Notes: generated by a model from the letters alone, not told the origin. 64,000 nt of DNA from Brassica napus (GCF_020379485.1 NC_063452.1:55829377-55893376); one strand, 5' to 3'. Positions 1 through 19,565 are shown, numbered from the stretch's first letter. Program-made: numbers and translations.

Positions 1-2
1 TG

Positions 3-674
3 TCTTTTTCTGGCCACGGGTCAAGTTCTTGGGGTTATAAGCTCGACACGGTTCGTGGGTTGGAGCTTGGTCTCGGTACGTCAAATGAGTCACGTGGTTC
101 GTGGTCGGGAGGTTTTAGTTTTCTACAAGAAGATGATTATCATAATTCTAACCGGTACTTATCTTCAAGTGGGTCAAATCTTTTTTGGTTATTACCCAAA
201 CGAAGTAGTTCACAAGATCAAGAAAGTGTTAATGCTGCGAGTGGTAGTGGCGGCCAGACGTTTTCGACGAAGTTGAAACCTCAGAACTTGATGATGACTC
301 CTTCGGACTACGGCACATCAAATGGAGTTTGGTCTAGGTTTCTTGCGGGACAACAAGAGAATAAGATTGACTATGACGTGTCATCATCTTGTGGCTCGTC
401 GGACAATAAGGAGAGTGTGTCGGCTCCTAGTGGTGAGTCTGGTGACGCTGGAGAACGGTTGCATAGGCCGGAGGTGGAGGAGGAAACAGGGTATTTGGAG
501 ATGGAGAATCTTTTGGAGATTGATGATTTGGGCTTGTTGATTGGCAAGAACGGCGATTTCAAGAATTGGTGTTGTGATGAGTTTCAACATGCATGGAATT
601 GGTTCAGAGCAGTGTTTTTAAAACCGGACGGACCCGATAGTTGGACCGGGTTCGACCATGAACCGGTTATATAG
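3..674 (+). CDS. DREB2G: DREB2G-like AP2/ERF transcription factor, C-terminal part, extended past its normal stop
   Basis: The frame is open from the left window edge to a TAG at 672-674; the start and the AP2 DNA-binding domain lie outside the window. What is visible is the Ser/Gly-rich C-terminal region of a DREB2-type dehydration-response factor. The acidic and aromatic tail (GYLEMENLLEIDDLGLLIG, later WNWF) matches my memory of Arabidopsis DREB2G (At5g18450), which ends at WNWF. Here the reading frame continues for 22 more residues (RAVFLKPDG and on) into a small inserted element that starts at 610. The neighbouring NUFIP gene agrees with the Arabidopsis order. The protein would be nuclear and activate drought or heat genes. 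The assignment is good, but whether the extended copy works is unknown. Confidence 0.75.
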   Translation, partial: SFSGHGSSSWGYKLDTVRGLELGLGTSNESRGSWSGGFSFLQEDDYHNSNRYLSSSGSNLFWLLPKRSSSQDQESVNAASGSGGQTFSTKLKPQNLMMTPSDYGTSNGVWSRFLAGQQENKIDYDVSSSCGSSDNKESVSAPSGESGDAGERLHRPEVEEETGYLEMENLLEIDDLGLLIGKNGDFKNWCCDEFQHAWNWFRAVFLKPDGPDSWTGFDHEPVI

Positions 675-991
675 CCGGGTTGGATCTAGTAATTGGTTGC
701 CACGCGGATAGATTGAATTTCAAAGTTATTAAACCGATAAAAACCACTAAAACTATCAAAAATCTATAAACCATCCATTAAACATAAAATTAGGTTATAT
801 TTATAATATATTATGTTTAAAATTTATTTTTATTTTAATTATGTATCAAATTTAATAACATTACTTTAAAATTTATATACTAACAATATATTAAACCAAA
901 GTATTGAACCGGGTTTGATCCGGTCGAACCATATTGAACCATGATCCAAAAAAATTTCGTTTCAGCTTCCGGTCCAGTTTTAAAAACACCG
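610..991. mobile_element. hAT-like MITE in the last codon of the DREB2G gene
   Basis: The left end reads CAGTGTTTTTAAAACCGG and the right end, on the other strand, reads CGGTGTTTTTAAAACTGG, so the ends are imperfect terminal inverted repeats. The flanks are GTTCAGAG (602-609) and GTTCTGAG (992-999), an 8-bp duplication with one mismatch, as expected for hAT elements. The element is 382 bp, AT-rich and has no coding capacity. The right flank still holds the presumed original TGA stop of the host gene (996-998). Confidence 0.7.
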
Positions 992-999
992 GTTCTGAG

Positions 1000-1349
1000 A
1001 GAGTTTTGCTTATTATGTCATTGTCATTATTTATTTATTATAATTTATCTCTTAAGTTTGATATCTTAGGATTAAATAACTGTTACATACTTTTTCCCTA
1101 CTGGCATGTAGTATGTGTATAAATAGGTTTTGAGCATGTTTTAAAGTTTCTTAAAACGATATTGTAAAAAGAAAATTAATAGATTCATATTGAATGTTTT
1201 ACTAAATCATGGTTGTATTAGCTCTAAATCATGTTTTACACAGAAATTCTCAAAAAGAAACACGGCTCAAAAAAGAAACACGGATTGATACCGCAAATCT
1301 TAAAGACTTGCCATGTTTTCGAGCTCACAAACTTAGAACTTAGAATTTA
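1000..1349. other. Intergenic, two gene 3' ends facing each other
   Basis: AT-rich sequence between the original DREB2G stop and the stop of the minus-strand NUFIP gene. It presumably holds both 3' UTRs. No further gene or repeat is seen. Confidence 0.5.
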
Positions 1350-3784
1350 TCAATCAGAAACTTCATCACATGAGTCATCACCATTCTCATCCACATCATC
1401 ATCATCGTTATCGTCATCGGATAAAACTTCCTCCGCATGTTCACAACCAGTTTCTTCTACCATAACCAAAGGAAACTTCAGAGGTTCCTCTGGCGACTCC
1501 TTGAAGTATGAATTGATTACCATGAAGCGAATGACCTGTAACAACTGGATCTTGTCTCTCTTTATGTCAGCGCTTAGGAGCTTCTCAAGCAATGTAGGTT
1601 TCCTCGTCGTCACGGAAGATTCTTGAGATGAATCTTGGTCTTGGAACTTACGTTTTTTATTGAACTTGTTTTTCTCACCATATTTTCTCTTATTGTGTCT
1701 AAATCTTCCCTTTTTGCCATCCTTGTTTTGGAACTGTCCACTGTTGTCTCCACTAACTTCTTCAACTGGATTGGATAAATAATGTGAAGGAACTTCTGCT
1801 ACTTCAACACCTAACTCACGCTGCTTTGCTAACACTTCCCGAAGTTGCTGCAATGCAAATAATAAAACGTATATTATGATTAGACTATGGGAAGATTATA
1901 ACAAGCCTAGTGATATGAACGATCACTAGTATTCATCTATTTACACTATATAACAAATCAAGAACAGCTCGTTTTCTTCATTGTGTCAAAGATGTGAAAA
2001 AAATAAGGGGAAGACCAAAATAAAAGGTACCTGACGACGCAGTTTTGCTTCATCGTCAAGGCTGCCGTTTGAATCATTTTTCTTTACTTTCTGCAAATAG
2101 ACAACTTAGCATTCAATATTTTCACTCAAGAGAGTGAGTTTCAGCGAATCAAAGTCGGTCAGAGAGGGATGGCTACTACGCTAACCTTTTCAACGTTGAG
2201 TTTCGTTGGAAAATTCTTACGCCGAGCTTGACGCCATTGCTGAACTTCTTTTGGAGGATAGTTCGGAATGTACGGTCTTCTCATCGACAACAAACCAAAC
2301 AAAAGAATAATATTAGAGACTGGACCCATGACCTAACATCAACTAGAACAGAAACGAACACAACGGATTCTAATCAACAGTAACAGTTGTATGGATCAGA
2401 ATGCTTTAAAAACCAAAAGGAGATTCAATGAAACATAAATTAAAGTGCCTAGCACTACCTTTTCGTTTCTTCAGCGTTACCAGCATCAGATCCAAAGAGC
2501 CTAGGTGCCATCTTCTTATTCTTCCCTGCAATTAAAGTCAGAAACTGAATAGATCAAATACAAAAAAATACAAAAACTAAAGGAAACACCTTCAACATTC
2601 TCAATTTCAGTAAATTTGAGATGGGAAAGACAGATATACTGGCAAATAAAAACACTTGCACAGAGCACTACTAAATTGAAATAAATAAAAGTGTGAAATA
2701 AATTTTCTATCTTAATCCTAATTTATCAAGTAACATCAGTCTTTGCCCTAGTAACATTTTCCAAGAAATACTGATATATCATTCCAAAACAGAGATATTA
2801 TTTAGATGGGAAAGGACTAACCTTTTCCCTTATTATTCTTGTTGAACCCAATCTTTTTATTTGCATTGTTTCCTTGATACGACTGAGATCTGTGGAAACT
2901 AACAGCAACTCAGAAAACATATAAAAACAAGATTTTTTTATAGGTAACAAATAGTTAAAACGGGAGAACGTGGTAGGAACTTACCCTTGACCAGGGCCTC
3001 TGAAATTTTGTTGTTTTGTATTATTTCGAAAATCATTCCCTTTCGAATTGAAATTGTTGGTGTTGTTGACGTTTCCTACAGAAGACTGCACCTGCGGGAA
3101 GCTCAAGTTAAACTAAAAAAAGAACAAGAAGTACTAGAACTCGATCAAGAGTGAGAGCAGGGATAAAAAAAAAAGGAGCAATGAGTATCACCTGTGGTCG
3201 TGGTGTCTCTGAGAAACCTGGAGGCCCCAATTGGTGATTCTGATGTTGTTGAGGTGTAGGAGGAGAATATGGAGGGGGGTTATAGGAACTTAGCTGCGCC
3301 TGAGAAGTGAAACCAGAAGGCTGGAAATAATTGGGCTGCATTGAGTGACCACCACCCATAAGATTGTTATTAGCAGCAGCAAACTGAAGACTACCCAACA
3401 GGTTTGGAATCAGCTGGTTGATAGGGTTGGGGAAACCAAATTGGTGAAGCGGTTGTTGTTGTTGTTGAGGCATATTGTTAAAAAACTGAGGATGTATTGG
3501 CGGCGGCATGTTCTGCATATTGTTCATTGGATTACCCATCATCATTGGATTACCCATCATCATCATCTGTGGATTCATCATCATCCCTGGGTTCTGATGA
3601 AACCCATTATGTTGTTGATTAGGGTAACCATTGTTCTGCTGAGAGACAAAACGAATACAGAGACATCGATACAAAGATCCTAGCTTTTGTGGTAAAAGTT
3701 ATGTTTTGGTGTAATGAAAGAAAGAGAGAGAGAGACCTGTTGTTGTTGTTGCGGTCGCTGCGGGCGGTTGTAGTGAGGTCGCAT
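1350..3784 (-). CDS. NUFIP: NUFIP homologue, box C/D snoRNP assembly factor
   Basis: Eight exons can be joined in frame on the minus strand: 3784-3737, 3638-3192, 3091-2985, 2889-2822, 2525-2459, 2279-2186, 2090-2031 and 1847-1350, all with GT-AG borders, giving about 462 residues. The start MRPHYNRPQRPQQQQQ is followed by a low-complexity region rich in Asn, Met, Gln and Pro. At about residues 246-278 lies the NUFIP1 signature RRPYIPNYPPKEVQQWRQAR, the part known in other eukaryotes to bind Snu13/15.5K. The C-terminus is basic and then acidic (a DDDNDDDDVDENGDD run). The protein acts in the nucleus with the R2TP complex to load box C/D snoRNPs for rRNA methylation. The exon 2 acceptor is a NAGNAG site (CAGCAG at 3641-3636), so one Gln may be optional. 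It matches At5g18440 in position. No lesion is seen; likely functional. Confidence 0.9.
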
Positions 3785-4743
3785 CTTCCGTTGAGAACGA
3801 TTTCGCTTTGGTAGGGTTTAGGGTTTTAGGTATACTGTTGAAGCTCAAGTCTCTGCGCAGTGAAAACAATCGAGACGATGGGGTAAGTAAGAACAGGTAC
3901 AATCAGGTCGAAATCAAATCGGGACGATGATTAGGGGAGTAAATTGGTTACCTTTGAATTGTGGATTTCGTTGGCGGTGCTGAGTTCTAGTGAAAGAAGA
4001 AGAAACGAAACCTAATTATGCTCCGACTTTTAAAAAATAAAATATATTATTGTCTGTCTCGACAAAAAAAAAATTGTCTTTAGTTGGACCGTGAACCAAC
4101 CGGTACGAACCGGTTATGCGGTTGAAATGTTGACCCGTTTGTGAAATTGATGGTAAGACTCGGCTATTGCTCTGGATTATATCTAGGACATCCAGTGGGC
4201 TATTGGTTTGGGTCATAGTATTGTTTCACTTGGGCTTCATATACCCAATCTAAACCAACCACATACACCTATAGTTAAATGAAATTCATCATCTTCATAA
4301 CATTATATATAATTAAATTTTTAATTGTTTATTGTTTTCCTAAAACATATTCTAAACCATAATTTTGAACCCATAATTCCAAATCTAAGAAAAGATTTTC
4401 TTAAGATTATATTTTTTGAATCCTTCCTAAAATAAATGTCAAAAGATAATTAGTTTGGTAAAAAAATCTTTGAACATATATAGTCAAATAGATGTTAGAT
4501 TAATTAACAAAATTGAAACTCTGACCACTTATTTACCAAAATGAAACTATGAGGAAGATGAAATTACCAAAATGGCCTAAAAAGCTGTTCTAGAAGGGCT
4601 CAAACCTTCCGAGCGGAGAAGAAGTATAAGGTTAAATCTCAGTAATATAGAAAGAGGAGAAGAAACTTTGAAATAAAAAACCATCCATCCAAACAGATTG
4701 AATAGGGAATCTGAGGTCTAAGCGCCGCGAGATTGATCTAACA
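3785..4743. promoter_or_regulatory. Divergent intergenic region between NUFIP and CNOT11
   Basis: The two genes point away from each other, so this 0.96 kb should hold both 5' UTRs and promoters. About 3825 lies a TAGGGTTTAGGGTTTTAGG block, which on the minus strand reads as AAACCCTAA telo-box-like elements near the NUFIP start, a feature common in plant ribosome-biogenesis genes. At 4081-4120 is a short palindromic GAACCGGTTATGCGG-type stretch typical of dispersed Brassicaceae repeats. In Arabidopsis a GDSL lipase gene (At5g18430, from memory) sits here; no trace of it is seen. Confidence 0.5.
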
Positions 4744-8121
<3,378 letters not shown>

Positions 8122-8728
8122 TTAATGGACTCTTTCTTTTTCTTCTTCTTCTCACCATCTTCGTTTCCATTTTATTTCTAATTTTCTTTCTTTTGTAGCT
8201 AACTTCTAAAAAAAAATCCAAAACAACTCTCGTTTATTATATTCTTATGTTCTTTTTTCTTGAGCAAAATATTTTTATGTTCTTAATTTATGTTTTTGCC
8301 AAAAGATTTTTTGCGAGACTGATGTTTCAGGAGACTGGCATGCCTTTTCCTTAGACTACCAACACATTGGTATATCATTGGTTTATCGTACCAGAACTTG
8401 CTTAAAGCAAGGATACCAGGTGCTGGTTCTGGCCCTGGTTGGAGATTAACCAGCGATCTAGTTACATTTGTATCATGCTACAAAGTAACATGTTGACTTA
8501 TCTTGTGTCCAATACGTAAACTTCCTTGTGTTTGATAAAGTTGTATTTATGTTTTCCAACATAACAAATGCTTAAGGTAACGGAATCAGTAAAGAATGAT
8601 TTAGTCGTCATCCAGTTTGCTTCATATAAAAGAAACAAATGTAATGCTTTGTCTCAAAGATTTGGCATGTTAACAATTTCAGAAAAATATAAATAAATAA
8701 GCTTCGGAATCATTTTTTTTTTGTACTT
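8122..8728. other. CNOT11 3' UTR and AT-rich spacer
   Basis: The first 150 bases are T-rich, with TTCTTTTTCTTCTTCTTC, and probably form the 3' UTR. The rest is spacer without recognisable genes or repeats. Confidence 0.4.
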
Positions 8729-9337
8729 ATTTTTGGGTTCACCCAGGTGAAACCTCTAGATTCATTAACCAATAGGATTCTGTTATTTCATATTTGATAT
8801 CTTAAAAAAAAATAAAATATTGTCAAATTATATTATGTTTTAAAAATAAAAAGATAAAAAAAAACAAATAAATATAGTAGTAATTAAAAAAAAGATTTTA
8901 AAAACATATTTTTAACGTCGTCAGTAAACATTAAATCTTAATCCCTAAACCCTAAAATCGTAAACTCTAAACCCTTGGATAAATTCTAAACTCTAAAATC
9001 AAAAACACTAAATACTAAAACACTCAAGGTTTAGGATTTAGCGTTTAGGGTTTAGTGTTTTAGTGTTTAGTGTTTTTTTGTTTAGAATTTATCCAAGTGT
9101 TTATGGTTTACCCAAGGGTTTAGGGTTTAGTGTTTTTGTTGACGATATTAAAAATATTTTTTTAAAAAATACTTTTTTTTTGTAATTACTACTTTTTTTA
9201 TTTTTTATATATTTATTTTAAGAATATAATATGACTTAACAATATTTTGTTTCCTTTTTTAAAAGATATCTAATATAAAATAACACAATCATATTGGTTG
9301 GTGAACCTAAAGGGGATGAACCCAAGAATAACTATTT
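8729..9337. repeat. Foldback (inverted-repeat) element, about 610 bp
   Basis: The left arm begins TTTTTGGGTTCACCCAGGTG and passes through CATTAACCAATAGGATTCTG and TATTTGATATC. The right arm carries the same order inverted: GATATCTAATA, CAATCATATTGGTTGGTGAA and GATGAACCCAAGAATAA. Towards the centre both arms have AAACCCTAAA/TTTAGGGTTTAG-like runs, so nearly the whole element can fold into one long hairpin. No coding capacity. It resembles foldback MITEs common near Brassica genes; the superfamily is not clear to me. Confidence 0.7.
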
Positions 9338-11216
9338 CTTTTTTGTCTATAAAATATCTCTGCCATTCATTGCAATGAGCGTTTACAAAGATGCGTTTTA
9401 CTCTTTCTAAGAAAATGTAACACAAAAAAAGTTAATATGAATTTAGAGATAAATTATGTAGTTCATTTCTATAACTGGATCATAATTTTCAGCAGTATTA
9501 CTTAAAAACTAGGATAATAACTGTGACTTACGCAAGATAAATTTATATAAAAATTATTTAAAAAATAGTATACGGAAAAATAAATTTATATTCTTGATTG
9601 AATTAATATTTTAGTCTTTAAACAATTTTTTTTTAACTTTTGGTTAATTACATAATTTGTTACTGATGAGCTGATCTCATTTAAAAAAAAACTAGGTTAA
9701 AAAATCACTTACCGCATAAGAACCTAACATTTATGTCGAAAAACTTCGGGTCTATTTGATTACAATGAAACTATGTCAGCTCGATTTTATATCATGATTT
9801 AGTAATTTAAAAATTAATTATGGTTATGAGAAGTTTACATTCATGTGCCAATCCTATCCATCTTCAATATTTTTCTTTTTTCATTTTGCTTATTGTTCGA
9901 TATAAATATTGATTTTGAAATTTATTATCATTTCGTTTGTTTGTTTTGACCTGAGATTTAGAAAATGCTTATGATTTAAAATAATTAAAGAGATACATAC
10001 TTAGGTTAAGTTATGCACCTTTTGCAGAATAAATATTTTATATTTATTATTTATTTTATGTTTTTTTACATATTATGAAATAATAAAATAATAAATATAT
10101 ATATTAAATAACTAAGAAATCAGTTACTATTATGTAATAAATTGACGTGTGCATATAAATCAAACTATCACTTTTGTTTATTCGCAATCATTTTAGGGTA
10201 AATAAATCAAAATAATCAATCTTATCTATCATATATGTTATATAATTAAATTTAAATGATATTAACATATATATATATAATACACTTTTAATATGGATAT
10301 TTATTAAAGGCAGTTTCTACTCATATAATTTTATGATTATTTGCATATTTGTGTAACAAAAGTTTACACCAACATTTTTTTTTAATGTGGTATAATTTCA
10401 ATAATTTGTAATCATTGAAAAAACAACGAAGATTTCAAAATTAAAATATTAATTTTTCAATATATGTTTAATGAAAATATCAAAATATAAGTATACATTT
10501 TCATACGATGTATAGTTTAATTTAAACAATATATATATATATATATAAACATAAAAACCTATTAAAATAAAATTATTTCTTCATATGGTCTTATAATCAT
10601 TGTATCTTAATATAGAAAAAAGTTTAAATCTTGATCATAAAAGTTTATGTGAGACTTTTAACAGTTTTAGTAATTTATACTCGTTTTGAAAAATTCAAAA
10701 TACAACATATACAAAAAAAAATCTAGATTTTATTATATTATTAATGTAATTATGTAATTTATTTTAATAATAAAGAAATAAACAAAAATGATAAAAAGTA
10801 TACATATTGTTATCAAATCTTTATTGTTTAAAATCATTAATTGCTATATATATATTTTAGTCACATTAGGTAATTTCATAGGTTATATTAAGGAAAGCCT
10901 GCGAAACAATAAAGATTTGATATATGCGATTAATTATAGTCTGTGATTATTTTGCTAGAGAGTATACATTTTAGACTAATGTTTATATAATGTGCTCTGA
11001 AATAGGATTTAGAAGGCATATACAAAATTCAGGTTATAACTTTTTAAAAGATCCTCAATTAATATATAGTATACGAGTCCAATATACAAAAAGACACTTC
11101 CAGAATTAAAACATAGGAATCCTCAAACTCTCCAGTTAGAATTTGCTTTCTTTTGCTTAGCTACTCTCATCAACATTATAATTTTCTCTGTTTGAATGTC
11201 TTTTTCTGTGTAAGGA
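9338..11216. other. Long AT-rich spacer with no recognised gene
   Basis: About 1.9 kb of strongly AT-rich sequence with short ATATAT runs (for example 10524-10546). No open frame, domain or paired repeat could be recognised on either strand. In Arabidopsis the large KLK/SRA1 gene occupies this position; its body is gone and only the end remains, just to the right. Confidence 0.5.
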
Positions 11217-11384
11217 AGGGGATGGGAAGGTTTCTTGGAAGGGATGAAGAAAGCTCGGCGGCTGAACAACCATAACCATGTGTTCTCTATGCTAAAAGCT
11301 CGCTGTCCCCGGGAAGACAAAACGGCTCGTGACATTAAACAGAGCGGGGCACTGTTACCACGTGTTAGGTTAGAGAAAAGCTGA
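11217..11384 (+). pseudogene. C-terminal exon relic of KLK/SRA1 (PIR121), a SCAR/WAVE complex subunit
   Basis: In one frame the sequence reads RGWEGFLEGMKKARRLNN, then HVFSMLKARCP, REDKTARDIKQSGA and PRVRLEKS, then TGA at 11382-11384. This agrees with my memory of the C-terminus of Arabidopsis SRA1/KLUNKER/PIROGI (At5g18410), with a two-residue insertion (NH repeated) and an earlier stop. Only this last exon is present; the parent protein has over 1,000 residues. SRA1 activates ARP2/3-driven actin assembly. The fragment is in the place and orientation expected between CNOT11 and DRE2, so it marks a lost gene rather than a new one. Confidence 0.75.
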
Positions 11385-11711
11385 AGAGGTTTGTCCTATG
11401 ACAATGAAGTTTATGGTTCGGGAAGTAACTCCATTGTCTACAAATTATCACAGAACATGCTCTCTCAAAGTACACAGCAGTAGCTTCATAAGAATCAATA
11501 TTCACCTTTCCATGCATGAACCGGGGAGTTAGAAAATCATAAACCCATCCGGTTTGACCAAACCGCATTATTGTGTTGAAGAACCAAGGAAGTCGCGCAA
11601 AAAATATTATAAATATCCGAGGGAAGGAAGATTTGATTTCACTTATTTTACAGAGAGAGATCTTAGGGTTTTCGGGTATCTTGCGAGTTTATACAGAGAT
11701 TTCTATCTAAT
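11385..11711. other. Spacer and 5' UTR before the DRE2 relic
   Basis: The minus strand has an open frame (11365-11568) that I do not recognise and do not call a gene. A TATA-like AAAAAATATTATAAATATCC at about 11599 and a pyrimidine-rich leader precede the ATG at 11712. Confidence 0.35.
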
Positions 11712-12726
11712 ATGGTGAGTTTAACCTTTCCTTTCGTGTTTAATCTACTTTCTGAATGTTTCTCAGATGGATTCAGATGAATCGATTTATTTTTCTGTTA
11801 ATTCACTTGCATGTCATAAGAACTATGGGCTGATCATATCTAGTTTAGGTTTGTTAAACTAATCAAAGTTGTTAGCTTTGGTGTTTCTAGCTGCATGAGC
11901 TGTGGTATTTTTGTTTTCAATTTTACGTCTTTTCCTGAACCCAATATTTGGTCTTTTGTTGTTTTGTAGGATTCGATGGGAACTCAAACAACTGTTTTGG
12001 CTGTGACGGATGATGTTGTCTTGCCTGTTATCTCTGTTCTAACTGTGATGAAAGTTGTCGGGGTCGAACGTTGTGATCCTATGATTATTACTCAAGCCTC
12101 CACAATAAGTAACAACCTCAGTTCCCTCATTACTTTCTCCTTCTTTTATCTATTAAGCTCAGTCAAGCTCTAAAAATAGTGGTTTGATTGCGTAGTTAAG
12201 CTGTAATTAGCATATGATTGAATCTGAAATAGACGTAGAGAGGATGATGATGATTCATGTCTTCTCACTAATTTTGCAGGTCAGGTTCCTTTGGATTCTT
12301 CCTCAGTGGACGCTGTTTTAGCCGTTTCCACAACATCTGAGTTCCCTACTGATAAAATATATGGCGAGTTCTCAAGAATTTTAAAGCCTGGTGGTAGTGT
12401 TTTTGTGTGCACCAATTCGGAGGGTGAGAATGTAGAGTTGCAACAGGTATGTGATGTGATTTTGTTCTATATAATGAGAAGAGCTTCGTTGACCTTTTCT
12501 TGCGAAACCATTCTTCCTTGCAGACCCTTCAAAGGAGAGTGACGTTGGCTGGTTTTATGGAGCCACAATCTCTTGATTTGACATCAATCAGGCTGCCTAA
12601 CTTCAGCTTATCCGTTGGGGTGAGCTCTTTTATACATGTCTTCTCTTTCACCCCTGTTTCAGTATGAGAATCTCTTGACCAAATATCAAACTGGTTTTTC
12701 TTTTCTAGGTTCAAGCTTATTCTTGA
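11712..12726 (+). pseudogene. DRE2: DRE2/anamorsin (CIAPIN1) copy truncated before its Fe-S domain
   Basis: Exons at 11712-11714 (the ATG alone), 11970-12108, 12280-12446, 12524-12619 and 12709-12726 join in frame with GT-AG borders, giving about 136 residues. The sequence (QTTVLAVTDDVVLPVISVL, FSRILKPGGSVFVC, RRVTLAGFMEPQSLDL) matches the N-terminal methyltransferase-like domain of plant DRE2 (At5g18400). The intact protein is about 270 residues and ends in Cys-rich motifs carrying [2Fe-2S] and [4Fe-4S] clusters, which pass electrons from ATR3/Tah18 to cytosolic Fe-S assembly. Here the frame stops after VQAYS and no Cys motif follows before the PPR relic. Splice sites are intact, so a short protein could still be made, but not an electron carrier. 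Confidence 0.8.
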
Positions 12727-12898
12727 CCTACTACTTACCTTTGAAAGTTTCGTATATCCTCTACATTGGCTCATCCATATAACAGAGGAACTTGTTGATG
12801 TTGCTCACAAACACACATTGGAACCGTACCATCAATGAAGAACAGCATTGCTGCTTTGTTTTAATATTGGTGTCTACAGTTTGATCACTATTCACACT

Positions 12899-13338
12899 CC
12901 TCTAAGCTGAACTTCTAACTGCTCTATTCGCATAGCCAAATCATGCTTACCGCCATTTTTCAACCCACCAGTCACCAGTCACCATATCAAAGCAATGTGA
13001 TATTGGCACCAAACCCATCTCAACTGCGTCCACCACGACCTCACATTGTTATTAGAAATTGTGTAAACACGCGCCTGTTAGGCGGATGAGTCCTTCACCT
13101 TCATATCACTGAAAAAGCTAAACGCTTCATCAAACATCCCATTGCTACACATCCCCTTGGTTATAGTACCATACAAACTCGGAAACAGCTTATGCCCAGC
13201 TTCCACGCAGTTGTTCAACAACAATTTTAAACGCCTTATCTGTCTTCCCAAACCCAAATCTTCGAAACCCCAGGTATAAGTGTGTTTGTTAAGTATGTTT
13301 TGCAAGAGTCGATATGTACACAAAGACCTAACTTGCAC
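12899..13338 (-). pseudogene. PPR protein relic, C-terminal part
   Basis: On the minus strand, 13338-13078 encodes KLFPSLYGTITKGMCSNGMF and DEAFSFFSDMKVKDS, a pentatricopeptide-type helix pair. After a stop the similarity resumes in other frames: EMGLVPISHCFDMVT near 12985 and LKNGGKHDLAMRIEQLEVQL down to about 12899. This agrees with the C-terminus of the organelle-type PPR gene at At5g18390, which lies between DRE2 and RPS16 in Arabidopsis. At least one stop and one frameshift, plus loss of the 5' part, make it a pseudogene. Confidence 0.75.
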
Positions 13339-13499
13339 GCAGTGTAATACATCTCAATGCAGAATAGCGCCGGAGGAGGTACATTTCTCACCGGAAGTAA
13401 TGTTACTCCTTCCGATGAGAGGGAGTGAAGATGGTGACTGAGAGTGAGATATTCATTTCCAGCGACGTGGAATATTTCATTTTAAATTTAATTTATCAG

Positions 13500-14066
<567 letters not shown>

Positions 14067-15448
14067 GAACTTGGTGTTTGTTTTATTTTTGGGAGTAATG
14101 AGTATGATGGAGTTGTCATTTTCAGTTATTATGCTTTATTTGGATTATGTTTGACGATGTTTACCTCTTTGCTATCAGAAAAAGTTTTCATATTTACTTC
14201 TCTTGTCCTGAAATCCATGGCAATTGGCATTGTTTGATCACTGATTAGGTTAGTTACTTATAATCTGCATTTCCGCTAGAAATGCTTGGGCTTGTTGTTG
14301 AGTTCTTAGATGTTTGTGGCTTGTTGATATGACTAAGATGGAATAATTGATCGGACATCTGAAACCGGTGACCTTTGTCTGTAAGAATAGAATTTGAGGG
14401 CTAGTTTATATGTCCACCCCTGGTTGAACATTTCAAGTTTCTTCATTTGCTGTCAAGTAGAGAACTTTTGGTCTCAGATTCTGTGACGTAGCGCTTCCAT
14501 GACCTCTTACTTTCAGAACCAAATTTGCCATCGTCCAAATTGGTTTGTTGGGGGGGGCGCATACTTGCCATCATCCCCGCTTTACGGGAAAGGAACTCAC
14601 AAATTTCTTCAAATAAAGCTCTTCACAAAACCACGTAAAATAATGTTAACCAAAATAGCCGGCGAGTCTTCTCAAAACTGGTTTATAGTTCTGATTCCAC
14701 TAATCAAAATATCCAAACTGGTTAGTTGGTCCAAGCGGGTATGACGCGGCGAATCTATACAAAAGGGAATAGCCGTTTCTTGGGTTTAACGTCTCTTTCT
14801 CAGGTTTGGGGTGTTCGAGTATTCACGTATTGAAATATGTTATGAAATCGTGTCTTTATTGATACAATATAATGAGTATATATACAATATATGAGATCCT
14901 AAGTTAGCTAGGTAAAGATACAATATAGATAAGGCTAAATCATATATATTATTAGGAATAGGAAATCTTCATGCCTATCCCTTTGCCCTCCAAAAGTTTG
15001 TCGGAGCTCACGAACACTTCCACGATTTATCGGAAACCCTCTGCCCTCCAAAATCCAAGTGCATCTCATTTCTAATTCATCAAAGCTTTTGTATTTCTCT
15101 GTGCGTCTCTTTTCTTGGGGTCTGTCAAACGTAATCTATCTTCCCAGCCAACCAGTGGAATCTCTCACTGTTCAAAATCGCGGATAAGCCTATCCAAAAC
15201 CTTGAACCAGAAAATTTGTTTACAATTCAACGAGAAATAAGAAAAAAGGGAGGGAGCAGTTCATAATTAATGGGAAGTTGAAGGATTACCTAAATTTATT
15301 AATAGTTAGCATCAATGAATTTTCCATGAATCTCCTCTCAACTTGAATCTTCCTCTCCATTTGTACATGTCATTGTTGTTATTTCTCTCTTTTCTCGAAA
15401 TCATTATTGTGATCCTGCTCTTCAGTTACTTGTGTGCTCTCCCTATTC
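14067..15448. other. RPS16 3' UTR, spacer with an LTR-like scrap, and TNL1 leader
   Basis: The first 200 bases are the likely 3' UTR of RPS16. Near 14832-14980 an ATGTTATGAAATCGTGTC-type stretch with repeated ACAATATA, TAGCTAGG and TAGGAATAGG resembles the ends of plant copia LTRs (minus strand); no matching partner is seen, so it is a weak call. From about 15350 the sequence is similar to the leader of TNL2 (CATTGTTGTTATTTCTCTCT in both), so the 5' UTR of TNL1 starts there. Confidence 0.35.

Positions 15449-19565
<4,117 letters not shown>

Noticed and set aside
3345..3683. 112-codon plus-strand frame
   Set aside because: It lies antisense to the NUFIP low-complexity exon and consists of the complement of its Met/Asn/Gln codons.
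8940..9130. Telomere-like CCCTAAA/TTTAGGG words
   Set aside because: Irregular and symmetric about the centre of the foldback element, so not an interstitial telomere array.
11365..11568. 67-codon minus-strand frame
   Set aside because: Not recognised, short, overlaps the end of the KLK relic and the DRE2 upstream region; no start context or splice partners.
14537..14548. Run of G residues
   Set aside because: A single homopolymer of about ten bases without neighbouring G runs, so no G-quadruplex or switch-like element is supported.
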